Source of the DNA: Laspinema sp. D2d
Lineage (GTDB): Bacteria > Cyanobacteriota > Cyanobacteriia > Cyanobacteriales > Laspinemataceae
NCBI RefSeq assembly: GCF_025370755.1
Contig: NZ_JAMXFC010000023.1
Span: 1 to 64,000 of the forward strand
Length of the DNA: 64,000 nucleotides
Direction: 5' to 3'
Part shown: positions 27,966-36,170 of the stretch, piece after piece
Layout of the letters: every line of letters begins with the position of its first letter
Numbering within the stretch: the first letter of the stretch is position 1
The notes under the pieces: generated by a model
The model's database searches: none
What the model was told of the DNA's origin: nothing
The model's input: the letters and a program-made list of their open reading frames with translations, nothing else
Translations under genes and position numbers: made by a program

Positions 27966-30005
27966 ATGTCTATTTTTGCTGAAGTTGACCATATCGAACG
28001 AGTTTTTAATCTCCCCAATGGAGGCACTTATGTTGCGCTGAGTAACATTGAACTCAAGATTCGTAAAGGTGAATTTATCTCCTTAGTGGGTCATTCCGGC
28101 TGTGGTAAATCAACCCTCTTAAACCTCATTGCCGGACTGGATAAACCGACCCGAGGGGGCATCATCTTAGAAGGTCGCCAGGTAACAGAACCGGGACCCG
28201 ATCGCATGGTGGTCTTCCAAAACTATTCTCTCCTGCCCTGGCTCACCGTGCGGGAAAACATCGCCCTCGCTGTGCAGTCCGCTATGGGCGATCGCCCCAA
28301 AGGAGAACAACGGGGTATCATCGAACATCACATCGACCTCGTGGGTCTGCGTCATGCGGCCCATAAACGCCCCGCCCACCTGTCTGGGGGCATGAAACAA
28401 CGGGTGGCGATCGCTAGGGCCTTAGCCATCCGCCCCAAACTCCTCCTCCTCGATGAACCCTTTGGGGCCCTAGATGCCCTCACCCGAGGGGGACTGCAAG
28501 AACAACTGATGCATATCTGTGAGGAAAGCGAAGTCACCTGTATCATGGTCACCCATGACGTCGATGAAGCCCTCCTCCTGAGCGATCGCATAGTTCTCCT
28601 CACCAACGGGCCGGGATCCTACGTCGGACAAATTCTCGATGTTCCCATAGACCGTCCCCGCACCCATGTCTCCGCCGTCAAAGATCCCCACTACTATAGT
28701 CTCCGCAACGAGATTGTCTATTTCCTCAACCAACAGCGACGGGCCAAGAAACGGCAAAGCCAACCCCAACCCCAACCCCAACCCCAACTCGTCCAAGTCC
28801 ACGAAAACGGCTTAGAAGGCTTAGAAAAAGTCAACCTCAACCTCGGCTTCATCCCCCTCACCGACTGCGCCCCCCTCGTTGTGGCTAAAGAACTAGGGTT
28901 CTTCCAAAAACATGGCCTAACCCAAGTTAACCTCAGTCGCGAACCCAGTTGGGGTGCGATCGAGTCGGGCATTCGAGAACAACGCCTCGACGCCGCCCAA
29001 ATGACCGCCGGAATGCCCCTGGGCATGACCCTCGGTCGTCAAGACCATTCCCCTCTACCCGTGGTCACCGGCATGACCCTCTCGCGCAACGGGAACGCCA
29101 TCACCTTCCATCGTCACTTCTACGAGGAGGGTATCCGGACCCTCGCCGACCTCAAAGGCTTCGTTGCTGGCGATTCCGACCGACGACTCACCCTCGGGGT
29201 CGTGCATCCGACCTCCATGCACAACCTGATCCTACGCTACTGGCTGGCCTCAGCTAACATCGACCCCGATCGCGATGTGGACCTAGTGATGATCCCCCCC
29301 GCGCAAATGATCCCCAACCTCAAAGCGGGCAACATCGACGGCTACTGTGTCGGCGAACCCTGGAACTCCCGCGCGGTCCACGAAGGCATCGGCTTTGTCA
29401 TGGCTACCGACCCAGAAATCTGGCCCGGTCATTGCGAAAAAGTTCTAGGAGTGCGGGAAGACTGGGCTAAAGCCCACCCCAAAACCCATCTTGCCCTGAT
29501 CCAGGCCCTTCTCGAAGCCTGCGAATACTGTGACGATATGCGGCATCGGGAGCAAGTTTTAGACCTTATCTGTCGTCCCAAGTACATCGGATCGGATCCC
29601 ATCTACACCCGTCCCGGCTTCATCGACTCCTATAACAAAGGCATTGGCAACCCCGAACCCATTGCCCGTTATAACCAATTCTTCTTTGACAAAACCAACT
29701 GTCCCGATCGCACCGAAGCCCTGTGGATTCTCACCCAAATGGCCCGATGGGGCATCGCCCCTTTCCCCCGTAACTGGATTGAGGTCCTCGATCGCGTCCG
29801 TCGCGTAGACCTCTTCTCCCAAGCCGCCCAGGGGTTAAACATGATGGACCTAGGCCGCGATCGCCAACCCATCATTCTCTTCGATGAGGTCATCTTCAAC
29901 CCTGACGATCCCATTCACTACCTAGAACAACTTGAAATCAAAACCAACCTAACCATCAAAGAAATCGATCTCAACCTAGCTTCCCTAGAAATGTCCGCCG
30001 CCTAA
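27966..30005 (+). CDS. nrtC: Nitrate transporter ATPase fused to an NrtA-like domain
   Basis: 679 aa from ATG at 27966; a TTG-initiated frame from 27936 is less likely. The N-terminal ABC ATPase (about 1-255) has Walker A GHSGCGKST, signature LSGGMKQR and Walker B LLLLDEPFGALD. A proline-glutamine linker (QPQPQPQPQ) leads to a C-terminal NrtA-like domain (about 285-660). In family work this domain is the regulatory part that mediates inhibition of uptake by ammonium or P-II signalling. Where NrtA has HPEKSFGMRA, this domain has HCEKVLGVRE, so binding may differ. The fusion distinguishes NrtC from NrtD. Confidence 0.94.
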   Translation: MSIFAEVDHIERVFNLPNGGTYVALSNIELKIRKGEFISLVGHSGCGKSTLLNLIAGLDKPTRGGIILEGRQVTEPGPDRMVVFQNYSLLPWLTVRENIALAVQSAMGDRPKGEQRGIIEHHIDLVGLRHAAHKRPAHLSGGMKQRVAIARALAIRPKLLLLDEPFGALDALTRGGLQEQLMHICEESEVTCIMVTHDVDEALLLSDRIVLLTNGPGSYVGQILDVPIDRPRTHVSAVKDPHYYSLRNEIVYFLNQQRRAKKRQSQPQPQPQPQLVQVHENGLEGLEKVNLNLGFIPLTDCAPLVVAKELGFFQKHGLTQVNLSREPSWGAIESGIREQRLDAAQMTAGMPLGMTLGRQDHSPLPVVTGMTLSRNGNAITFHRHFYEEGIRTLADLKGFVAGDSDRRLTLGVVHPTSMHNLILRYWLASANIDPDRDVDLVMIPPAQMIPNLKAGNIDGYCVGEPWNSRAVHEGIGFVMATDPEIWPGHCEKVLGVREDWAKAHPKTHLALIQALLEACEYCDDMRHREQVLDLICRPKYIGSDPIYTRPGFIDSYNKGIGNPEPIARYNQFFFDKTNCPDRTEALWILTQMARWGIAPFPRNWIEVLDRVRRVDLFSQAAQGLNMMDLGRDRQPIILFDEVIFNPDDPIHYLEQLEIKTNLTIKEIDLNLASLEMSAA

Positions 30006-30072
30006 CCCCGAAGCGCTATATTCCCGCAAGCCTTGCCTTTAGTCTTTTGCCTTTTGTCTTCTTAATTAACCC

Positions 30073-30903
30073 ATGCAAACCCTAACCACCTCCACCAGCT
30101 ATCCCCAACCCACTAATGACTCCTACCTCGTCATTGATGGTCTCAGCAAAACCTATGCCACCCCAGAAGGTCCCTATCCCGTTCTCGATAACATCCAACT
30201 CACCGTCCGCGAAGGAGAATTTATTTGCCTGATTGGTCACTCCGGCTGTGGCAAATCGACCCTCCTAGATATGGTGTCCGGCTTCCGTCAACCCAGTGAA
30301 GGATTAGTCCTCCTCGAAGGACAACGGATTCAAGAACCCGGTCCCGATCGCATGGTGGTCTTCCAAAACTACGCCCTCCTCCCCTGGTTAACCGCCTACG
30401 AGAATATCTTCCTGGCCGTCAACTCCGTCTTTCCCAAACTCAAACAACGGGAGAAAGCGGCGATCGTGCGAGAACATCTGGAACTCGTCGGATTGAGTGA
30501 CGCCGCCGACAAAAAACCCAAAGAACTCTCCGGGGGCATGAAGCAACGAGTCTCCATCGCCCGCGCCCTGGCTGTGCGCCCCAAAGTTCTCATTCTCGAC
30601 GAACCCTTCGGTGCCCTCGATCCCATCACCCGGGAAGAACTCCAAGAAGAACTCTTACGAATCTGGGCCGATCACAAGGTCACCGTCCTGATGATTACCC
30701 ATGATATCGACGAAGCCCTCTTCCTGGGCGATCGCCTCGTCATGATGACCAACGGCCCCGCCGCCCGCATTGGCGAAATCCTAGACTTACCCTTCCCCCG
30801 GCCCCGCGATCGCGCCCGACTCATAGAACAGTCGGAATACTACGACTTACGCAACGAAGCCCTCGATTTCCTCTATCGTCGTTACGCCCATGACGACACT
30901 TAA
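30073..30903 (+). CDS. nrtD: Nitrate ABC transporter ATPase
   Basis: 276 aa ABC ATPase with Walker A GHSGCGKST, signature LSGGMKQR, Walker B VLILDEPFGALD and switch histidine in MITHDIDEAL. It is a paralogue of the first third of NrtC and should form a heterodimer with it under NrtB. It starts 67 bases after nrtC and is the last gene of the operon. narB does not follow; instead the stop codon abuts a kinase relic on the other strand. Confidence 0.94.
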   Translation: MQTLTTSTSYPQPTNDSYLVIDGLSKTYATPEGPYPVLDNIQLTVREGEFICLIGHSGCGKSTLLDMVSGFRQPSEGLVLLEGQRIQEPGPDRMVVFQNYALLPWLTAYENIFLAVNSVFPKLKQREKAAIVREHLELVGLSDAADKKPKELSGGMKQRVSIARALAVRPKVLILDEPFGALDPITREELQEELLRIWADHKVTVLMITHDIDEALFLGDRLVMMTNGPAARIGEILDLPFPRPRDRARLIEQSEYYDLRNEALDFLYRRYAHDDT

Positions 30904-31095
30904 GCCCTTGAAGAGTCTTTGACCGTCTGATGAATGGGGATTTCAATCAAAAAACTGCTACCCACCCCCGTTTCCGAGGTACAGGTCAAACTCTCCTGAT
31001 GCTGATCAGTAATAATCTGATAACTAATCGAGATACCTTAACCCCATTCCCTTGCCGATGGGTTTCGTGGTGAAGAAGGGGTTAAAAATCTGATG
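30900..31095 (-). pseudogene. C-terminal relic of a sensor histidine kinase
   Basis: The minus strand encodes HQIFNPFFTTKPIGKGMGL, then after a one-base frame shift ISYQIITDQHQESLTCTSE, then TGVGSSFLIEIPIHQTV and a stop at 30900. This is the F-box/G2-box end of a HATPase domain of the type usually reading PFFTTKPIGKGTGLGLS. Everything upstream (PAS/GAF, HisKA, N-box) is gone. The relic's stop overlaps the nrtD stop codon. Confidence 0.8.
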
Positions 31096-31229
31096 TTTTA
31101 CCTTCGGGGGAGTCCCCCCTACCCATCAAGCTAAGGCTGAATCTGTCTATAGCAATCCTAAATAATTTTTAACATTGAAAGATCCCCTCTCTGTGGGTTG
31201 CCGTCGGTTGGGGGCCGCCGACGTCTTCC

Positions 31230-31283
31230 ACACCCGCACACTAAAGATTGGGGCTATACGGACAAAGCGCGGGCGGGCTAAAA
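31230..31283 (-). repeat. Dispersed palindromic repeat, copy C
   Basis: On the minus strand this reads TTTTAGCCCGCCCGCGCTTTG, then TCCGTATAGCCCCAATCTTTAG and TGTGCGGG. The same order (GC-rich palindrome, then TCGTATAGCCCC, then a C-rich/G-rich hairpin) occurs at 32142-32250 and 48424-48512 on the plus strand. It lies directly downstream of the SWIM gene. Confidence 0.65.
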
Positions 31284-31290
31284 GTTCTAT

Positions 31291-32103
31291 TCATCCATCC
31301 CGACTTAATGCTGATAAAATGGCCTGCTGACTCACGGTTTGATAAATACTATTTAATGACTGCATCACCGCTTGTCCTGTGGCTGCAGGTTTAATAGGAA
31401 TAGGTCCTAAAACATCTAACACCGTTTCACTACTAGGCGAAGGGGCAATCACCACTAATCCCGATTCTAACTGGTCATCATACTGCCAAAATTTCTCTAC
31501 TTTTACAGGAGATTTATGCAGTTTTGATTTATGTTCTTTTGCTTTAGAGTCTGCTGGTTCTGCATCCGTATCCGTACCCCGAGTCTGGCGTAAGGCGGCG
31601 AGAATTTGGGCTTGGGTGCGTCCCCGTAATTGAAACAAGACAAATGGGTCATCACTAAAGCGATCGCCTAACAAGTAATACACCGCAGCAATATGTTTAC
31701 AGGGATTGGCTTTATCCGGACAGCTACAACGGGAATTAACTTGATCCAGGGTAAACGGAAACAATCTCACCCCATTGGTGGCAAAGACTTCTTCAATATT
31801 TTGTGGCATTTCCCCCGATAGGAGTTTAGCGGAAAAAATAGCCCGTTCTGCCATCGTTTGAATTACATAAGTCCAATCTTCATCAGTTAACGGATCTAAC
31901 CATAGCGATACTTTATAAGGTTCGGGGTCCGTTCCTTGGACTCGGGCAAATGCCTTTTGTCCTTCAAAGTCAATGTTTAAAACATTGCCCTCTCTGGCAT
32001 AAATTCGTCCTCGTTCTAACCGCTTTTTAAACCGATAAGAATTAAGCAAGTCTAACCATTGTTGAGTCCACCATTCTTTATCCGGTTGAGTGTAATTAGT
32101 CAT
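31291..32103 (-). CDS. SWIM zinc-finger protein
   Basis: 270 aa from ATG at 32103; a longer frame adds 15 residues. The SWIM motif CxCxnCxH is at about residues 125-140 (CSCPDKANPCKHIAAVYYLL). A positively charged, low-complexity segment (KAKEHKSKLHKSPVK) follows near 195-215. SWIM domains bind nucleic acid or protein partners. Proteins of this form are regularly encoded next to SNF2-type helicases, as here (the helicase ends 156 bases upstream), so a joint role in chromatin or repair-like remodelling is likely but undefined. A decayed copy of its 3' end lies at 25042-25101. Confidence 0.85.
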   Translation of the reverse strand: MTNYTQPDKEWWTQQWLDLLNSYRFKKRLERGRIYAREGNVLNIDFEGQKAFARVQGTDPEPYKVSLWLDPLTDEDWTYVIQTMAERAIFSAKLLSGEMPQNIEEVFATNGVRLFPFTLDQVNSRCSCPDKANPCKHIAAVYYLLGDRFSDDPFVLFQLRGRTQAQILAALRQTRGTDTDAEPADSKAKEHKSKLHKSPVKVEKFWQYDDQLESGLVVIAPSPSSETVLDVLGPIPIKPAATGQAVMQSLNSIYQTVSQQAILSALSRDG

Positions 32104-32141
32104 AAATTTTAGGTGTAGTTGATAAACAAAACCAAATCTAA

Positions 32142-32250
32142 TTGTCAAAGACTTGCTTTATTTCTTAGCCTGCCCAGGCAGGCTACCCTTCGGGAAGCCG
32201 CTGGCGCGTCTACGTTCGTATAGCCCCAGGTTTTAGCCTGGGGGTTTTGG
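32142..32250 (+). repeat. Dispersed palindromic repeat, copy B
   Basis: TTGTCAAAGACTTGCTTT, the palindrome AGCCTGCCCAGGCAGGCT, an extra insert (ACCCTTCGGGAAGCCGCTGG...), then TTCGTATAGCCCC and the hairpin CCCCAGG/CCTGGGG with a T-rich end. It shares its order and end sequences with the copy at 48424-48512. It lies between the helicase and SWIM genes. Confidence 0.7.
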
Positions 32251-32259
32251 TCAGTTTTA

Positions 32260-35200
32260 TTACTCCTCATCATCATCAATGACGGCATTGCGATCGAGGA
32301 TGAGTAAGTTCCGCAAATTATCGCTATCTAACTCGGCTAACCATTGTTCACCTGCGCCTACAACTTGTTCGGCTAACTCTTTCTTACTTTCGATTAAATC
32401 GTGAATTTTTTCCTCTAAAGTGCCGGTACTGATGAATTTATGCACTTGCACATTTTGGGTTTGTCCAATTCTAAATACGCGGTCCGTGGCTTGATTTTCT
32501 ACGGCGGGATTCCACCAGCGATCGTAGTGAAATACATGATTAGCGCGGGTTAAATTGAGACCCACCCCACCGGCTTTGATGGACAATATCATAATCGGTG
32601 GTCCTTGGGGGTCTTGTTGGAAGCGATCGACCATTTCTTCGCGTTGATTTTTGCGAGTTCCGCCATACAAAAATAGAACTTCTCGGCTTAATTTTTGGGA
32701 GAGATAGGGTTGCAGGAGTTTTCCCCATTCGGCAAATTGGGTGAAGATTAAGCCCCGATCGCCCTCTGCCAGCATCTCTTCTAACATCTCCTCTAAGCGC
32801 AGCAATTTACCCGATCGCAACGGTTGATTCAGGGTTTTTTCTTTTAAAAATTGCGCCGGATGATTACAAATTTGTTTCAATCTAACCAGCAATGCTAAAA
32901 TTAACCCATGCCGTTGAATTCCTTCTGCTGCATCAATGTCAGCCAGGGTACTATCCACGGTTTCTTGATACAGTTTTGCCTGTTCCGCAGACAGTCCACA
33001 AAAAATAGGATTTTCTTGTTTTTCCGGCAAATCCTGAATGATGGTTTTATCACTTTTGAGGCGACGGAGAACAAAAGGACGAACCAGCGATCGCAATGCC
33101 TCTAAGGAATCGGTATCCCCATATTTCTCAATCGGTGTGGCAAATCGGCGTTGGAAAAATTGTTTGGCCCCCAAATAACCAGGATTCAAAAAGTCCATAA
33201 TCGACCACAGTTCTTGCAGTCGGTTTTCCACCGGGGTTCCCGTTAAAGCAATCCGGAAGGGTTGGGTTTCTTCATTAATCAATTCTCGGACCGCTTTCGA
33301 CTGTTTCGCCTGGGAATTTTTAATATTTTGAGCTTCATCTAAAATAATGCCATCCCAGGGAATACTTCGCAATTCTGGTTGATCACGATAAACCAGGGGA
33401 TAACTGGTAATGGCTAAGTTTTTGCCTTGCAGGGCTTTAGCAAAGGCTTTCCCTTTGGCCCGTTTATCCCCATGATGAACCAGAACTTTGAGTTTGGGTC
33501 CAAATTTTTTAACTTCTCGTTCCCAGTTGCCTAAAACTGAGGTGGGACAAACTAACAAAACGGGATTATTTAATTCTTGCTGGTCTTGTAAATACAGCAA
33601 AAATGCAATAGTTTCAATGGATTTACCCAATCCCATATCATCGGCTAAACAAGCGCCTAAACCCCATTTTTGCAAGAACGCCAACCAACTGACGCCGCGT
33701 AATTGATAGGGTCGCAGTTCGCCTTTGAAGTTGGCAGAAACTTCTAAATCTTCTAGCGATCGCTTGTTAGTGATATTATTCAGCAATTCCTCCAGATGTC
33801 CCCCGGCTTCAAATTTAACCACGGGGAGTTTTTCCATGACCTGAGTATCTCCCGTTGCCAATCGCAAGGCATCTTCTAAGGTCAAAGACATCTGATTTTT
33901 ACGGGATTTAAAAAAGTCCGTGGCGGCGCGAATATCTTGGTCCCGCAGTTCCACCCATTCTCCATTAATTTCAACTAAAGGAGAATTCAAGGCAATTAAA
34001 CGGTCAAATTCTTTCTTGGAAATGGTTTGTCCACCAATGGTTAATTCCCATTTAAAATTCAGGAGATTTTGTAACCCTAATCCCCCTTGCGGACGAGTTG
34101 GGCTATCGGCGCGAATGGATAATCCTAAGCGAGTGGCCCATCCATCGCGAGGGGAAAGACTTTCAGGTAAAATGACACCTAATCCACTATCTTCAAAGCG
34201 CCAAGTGACGGATTTAATAAAGTGATAGGCTTGCAGAGGTGCGATCGCACAGGATTGGGGACATTGCGTATCTAAACTCGCTTCCAAGGGTGGAAAGAGG
34301 CGGGAAGCTAATCCCAATCCGCGCAATAACGTTTCCTGGGGGTGTTCAATCGTGCGACCTTGATATACAAACTGTTCCACTGGATTATTCCAGATAGTTT
34401 TGGCATCGACTAAACAGTAAGCATCATCGACGGATTGCAAGAAATATTGCAAGGTCCAACGATTATCGCCGTATTCTGGGGGGACGAGTTCAAAGGCGAC
34501 GCGAAACGGTTGCTGTCCGGCGAGATGGGGCGCGACTGGGGCAGTCCAAGTGGCGATCGCCGATTCAATTTTGGCGATCGCATCCGGTTCCCCGGAAATC
34601 ATCCCCGCTTCCGAAACCAACCCTTGCAGCCATTCTTTCACCGGGGAGACCAAATTAGGGATCGACTCCGGTCCAGCCGCCTTGCGGATGCGAATATCTA
34701 GGGCCTGCGAGAGAAATCCTTGTAACAACTCCTGGGGTTCCGGGGGGAATTGGACCGCCAATGCTTCAGGGTCCCCGAGTTGGTAGGTCCGACAGGCAAC
34801 GGGCATTTGCTTGGTGAAGCGGTTGAGGCGCTTGCGATCGGTGTCGCTATCGAGGAGGGGTTGCCAATGGGCGATCGCCCCTCCGGTGAGGGGGCGTTGG
34901 ATTTGCGGGAGAAACTTACATCGCGCCTGGAGGTCCAAACTCCATCGGGCAATGTGGGACCAAAAGCGCAAGTCCGACCCGATAAAATTATCCGCAGGGT
35001 CGAGGGTCCCCAAGGGCAATGCCGATAAAAATTCGATCGCCTCTGCGGGATTGAGGCAGAGTCCCTCGACTTGCCACGGGTACAACGCGAAGTCTTCTTC
35101 AGAGGGGTGACTTCCGGAATGGAGGGGAATCGGACCCTGAGTGGAACTGAGATCCGTGGGTAGGGCGATCGCCACCGTCTGCCACGGTTCAATTCCTAGG

Positions 35201-35481
35201 GTTTTGTCGGACTTCTTGGCAGTTTTGCCCTTTGTCGGAGTTGGGTTCGCCCAGTCTGGTAATTTCCAAGACAAGCGATTTTGTGCGTTTAAGCTATGGA
35301 TAAACTCGATTAATTCGGCGGAATTCATGGCTAAAGGATGGGCGATCGTCTGGTCAACAATTGCCATTTCCTCCGGTATGAATCGCCGCCAAGTTTCTCC
35401 CCAAATTAATAAAGATTCACCAATTTGTTTGCTTTCGGTTGAATCCCCTGACTGAATCCAACTCCCATGTAAAATTGCCAT
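32260..35481 (-). CDS. SNF2-family DEAD/DEAH helicase (HepA-like)
   Basis: 1073 aa. The N-terminal half (about 1-570) is a family-specific region (SNF2-associated DUF3670-like) without clear catalytic motifs. The C-terminal half is a Swi2/Snf2 translocase: motif I LADDMGLGKSIETIAFL, motif II DEAQN, motif III ALTGTPVENRLQELW, and motifs V-VI SIKAGGVGLNL and ENQATDRVFRIGQ. It probably moves on double-stranded DNA or remodels nucleoprotein, or recycles RNA polymerase like RapA; which one is not decidable here. The SWIM protein gene follows on the same strand. Confidence 0.92.
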   Translation of the reverse strand: MAILHGSWIQSGDSTESKQIGESLLIWGETWRRFIPEEMAIVDQTIAHPLAMNSAELIEFIHSLNAQNRLSWKLPDWANPTPTKGKTAKKSDKTLGIEPWQTVAIALPTDLSSTQGPIPLHSGSHPSEEDFALYPWQVEGLCLNPAEAIEFLSALPLGTLDPADNFIGSDLRFWSHIARWSLDLQARCKFLPQIQRPLTGGAIAHWQPLLDSDTDRKRLNRFTKQMPVACRTYQLGDPEALAVQFPPEPQELLQGFLSQALDIRIRKAAGPESIPNLVSPVKEWLQGLVSEAGMISGEPDAIAKIESAIATWTAPVAPHLAGQQPFRVAFELVPPEYGDNRWTLQYFLQSVDDAYCLVDAKTIWNNPVEQFVYQGRTIEHPQETLLRGLGLASRLFPPLEASLDTQCPQSCAIAPLQAYHFIKSVTWRFEDSGLGVILPESLSPRDGWATRLGLSIRADSPTRPQGGLGLQNLLNFKWELTIGGQTISKKEFDRLIALNSPLVEINGEWVELRDQDIRAATDFFKSRKNQMSLTLEDALRLATGDTQVMEKLPVVKFEAGGHLEELLNNITNKRSLEDLEVSANFKGELRPYQLRGVSWLAFLQKWGLGACLADDMGLGKSIETIAFLLYLQDQQELNNPVLLVCPTSVLGNWEREVKKFGPKLKVLVHHGDKRAKGKAFAKALQGKNLAITSYPLVYRDQPELRSIPWDGIILDEAQNIKNSQAKQSKAVRELINEETQPFRIALTGTPVENRLQELWSIMDFLNPGYLGAKQFFQRRFATPIEKYGDTDSLEALRSLVRPFVLRRLKSDKTIIQDLPEKQENPIFCGLSAEQAKLYQETVDSTLADIDAAEGIQRHGLILALLVRLKQICNHPAQFLKEKTLNQPLRSGKLLRLEEMLEEMLAEGDRGLIFTQFAEWGKLLQPYLSQKLSREVLFLYGGTRKNQREEMVDRFQQDPQGPPIMILSIKAGGVGLNLTRANHVFHYDRWWNPAVENQATDRVFRIGQTQNVQVHKFISTGTLEEKIHDLIESKKELAEQVVGAGEQWLAELDSDNLRNLLILDRNAVIDDDEE

Positions 35482-36170
35482 GCCTGTAAAAATCCTATGA
35501 TTTACGAGTATTTATTAAATGAAGCTGTTTAAAACAAGAGCATTAAATTTTAAATTAAAACCTATAAAAATTGATAACCATTGAACCAGAATCATGGGAT
35601 GGAACGGGTTGTAATGTACCGGCTCAATTCCAATGCCTGGGAATGAGACTGGACTCAATTTAACATTTTTCGGGCAACTCAGACATCGGATTCAGAGCGA
35701 TCGCCCCACGGAACCGAAATGGGGCAGGAATGGGGGTCAGTCTGGAGAAATCCTGCGAACCGCTTAACGGGGGAACCCCAGGAGGCGATCGCCCGAGTTC
35801 CCACTCCCGGGGACATCCCAATCCCCTGACTGCTAGGGGTGATCCGGTGAAGATTTTACCGGATTGCGGGGATTATTCTCGGGGTTTTAAAGCTGCGATC
35901 GTGGGCTAAAATGGATCAAAAGGCTTGGTGAAGGGGACGAGTACCCAAAGAAAGCATCCGTGCTGGGGCGGCGGACCCCAAGTAGGAGAGATGCACTCAA
36001 GCCAAAACCGCTCCGCTCATACCGGGCGACATCATCAGGGAAAGTGGCGAAGAGATTGCTGTTGGCGGATCAATCCGAACCCCTGATTGTGTCTGACGCG
36101 ATCGCACTTTAGAAGTGTTACGATTGCCACAGAAAAGAAAAGAGAGCGAATTAGAAGGAAAAAGGACTGC
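35482..36170 (+). promoter_or_regulatory. Long structured leader upstream of pnp
   Basis: About 690 bases without a gene between the divergent helicase and pnp. Two foldable blocks stand out. At 35842-35864, ATCCGGT pairs with ACCGGAT. At 35922-36003 there is a nested set: GGCTTG (35922-35927) with CAAGCC (35998-36003), GCATC (35954-35958) with GATGC (35990-35994), and TGGGG (35964-35968) with CCCCA (35976-35980), plus a small GGG-ACGAGTA-CCC hairpin. The block CGCTTAACGGGGGAACCCC at 35761-35779 recalls the 5' half of c-di-AMP (ydaO) riboswitches, but I cannot find the 3' half, so I do not call it one. Confidence 0.4.

Noticed and set aside
25603-30903. cmpABCD bicarbonate transporter
   Set aside because: The nitrate-contact lysine (HPEK) and NrtA-type C-terminal blocks are present, and the promoter is NtcA-type, favouring nrtABCD.
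35741-35880. c-di-AMP (ydaO) riboswitch call
   Set aside because: Only a 5'-half-like block is present; the 3' conserved GTCAGCTAACCTCG-like part is not found, so only a generic structured leader is reported.
36087-36170. N-terminal extension of PNPase
   Set aside because: The 28 added residues are basic and unlike the family; ATG 36171 has a good ribosome binding site.
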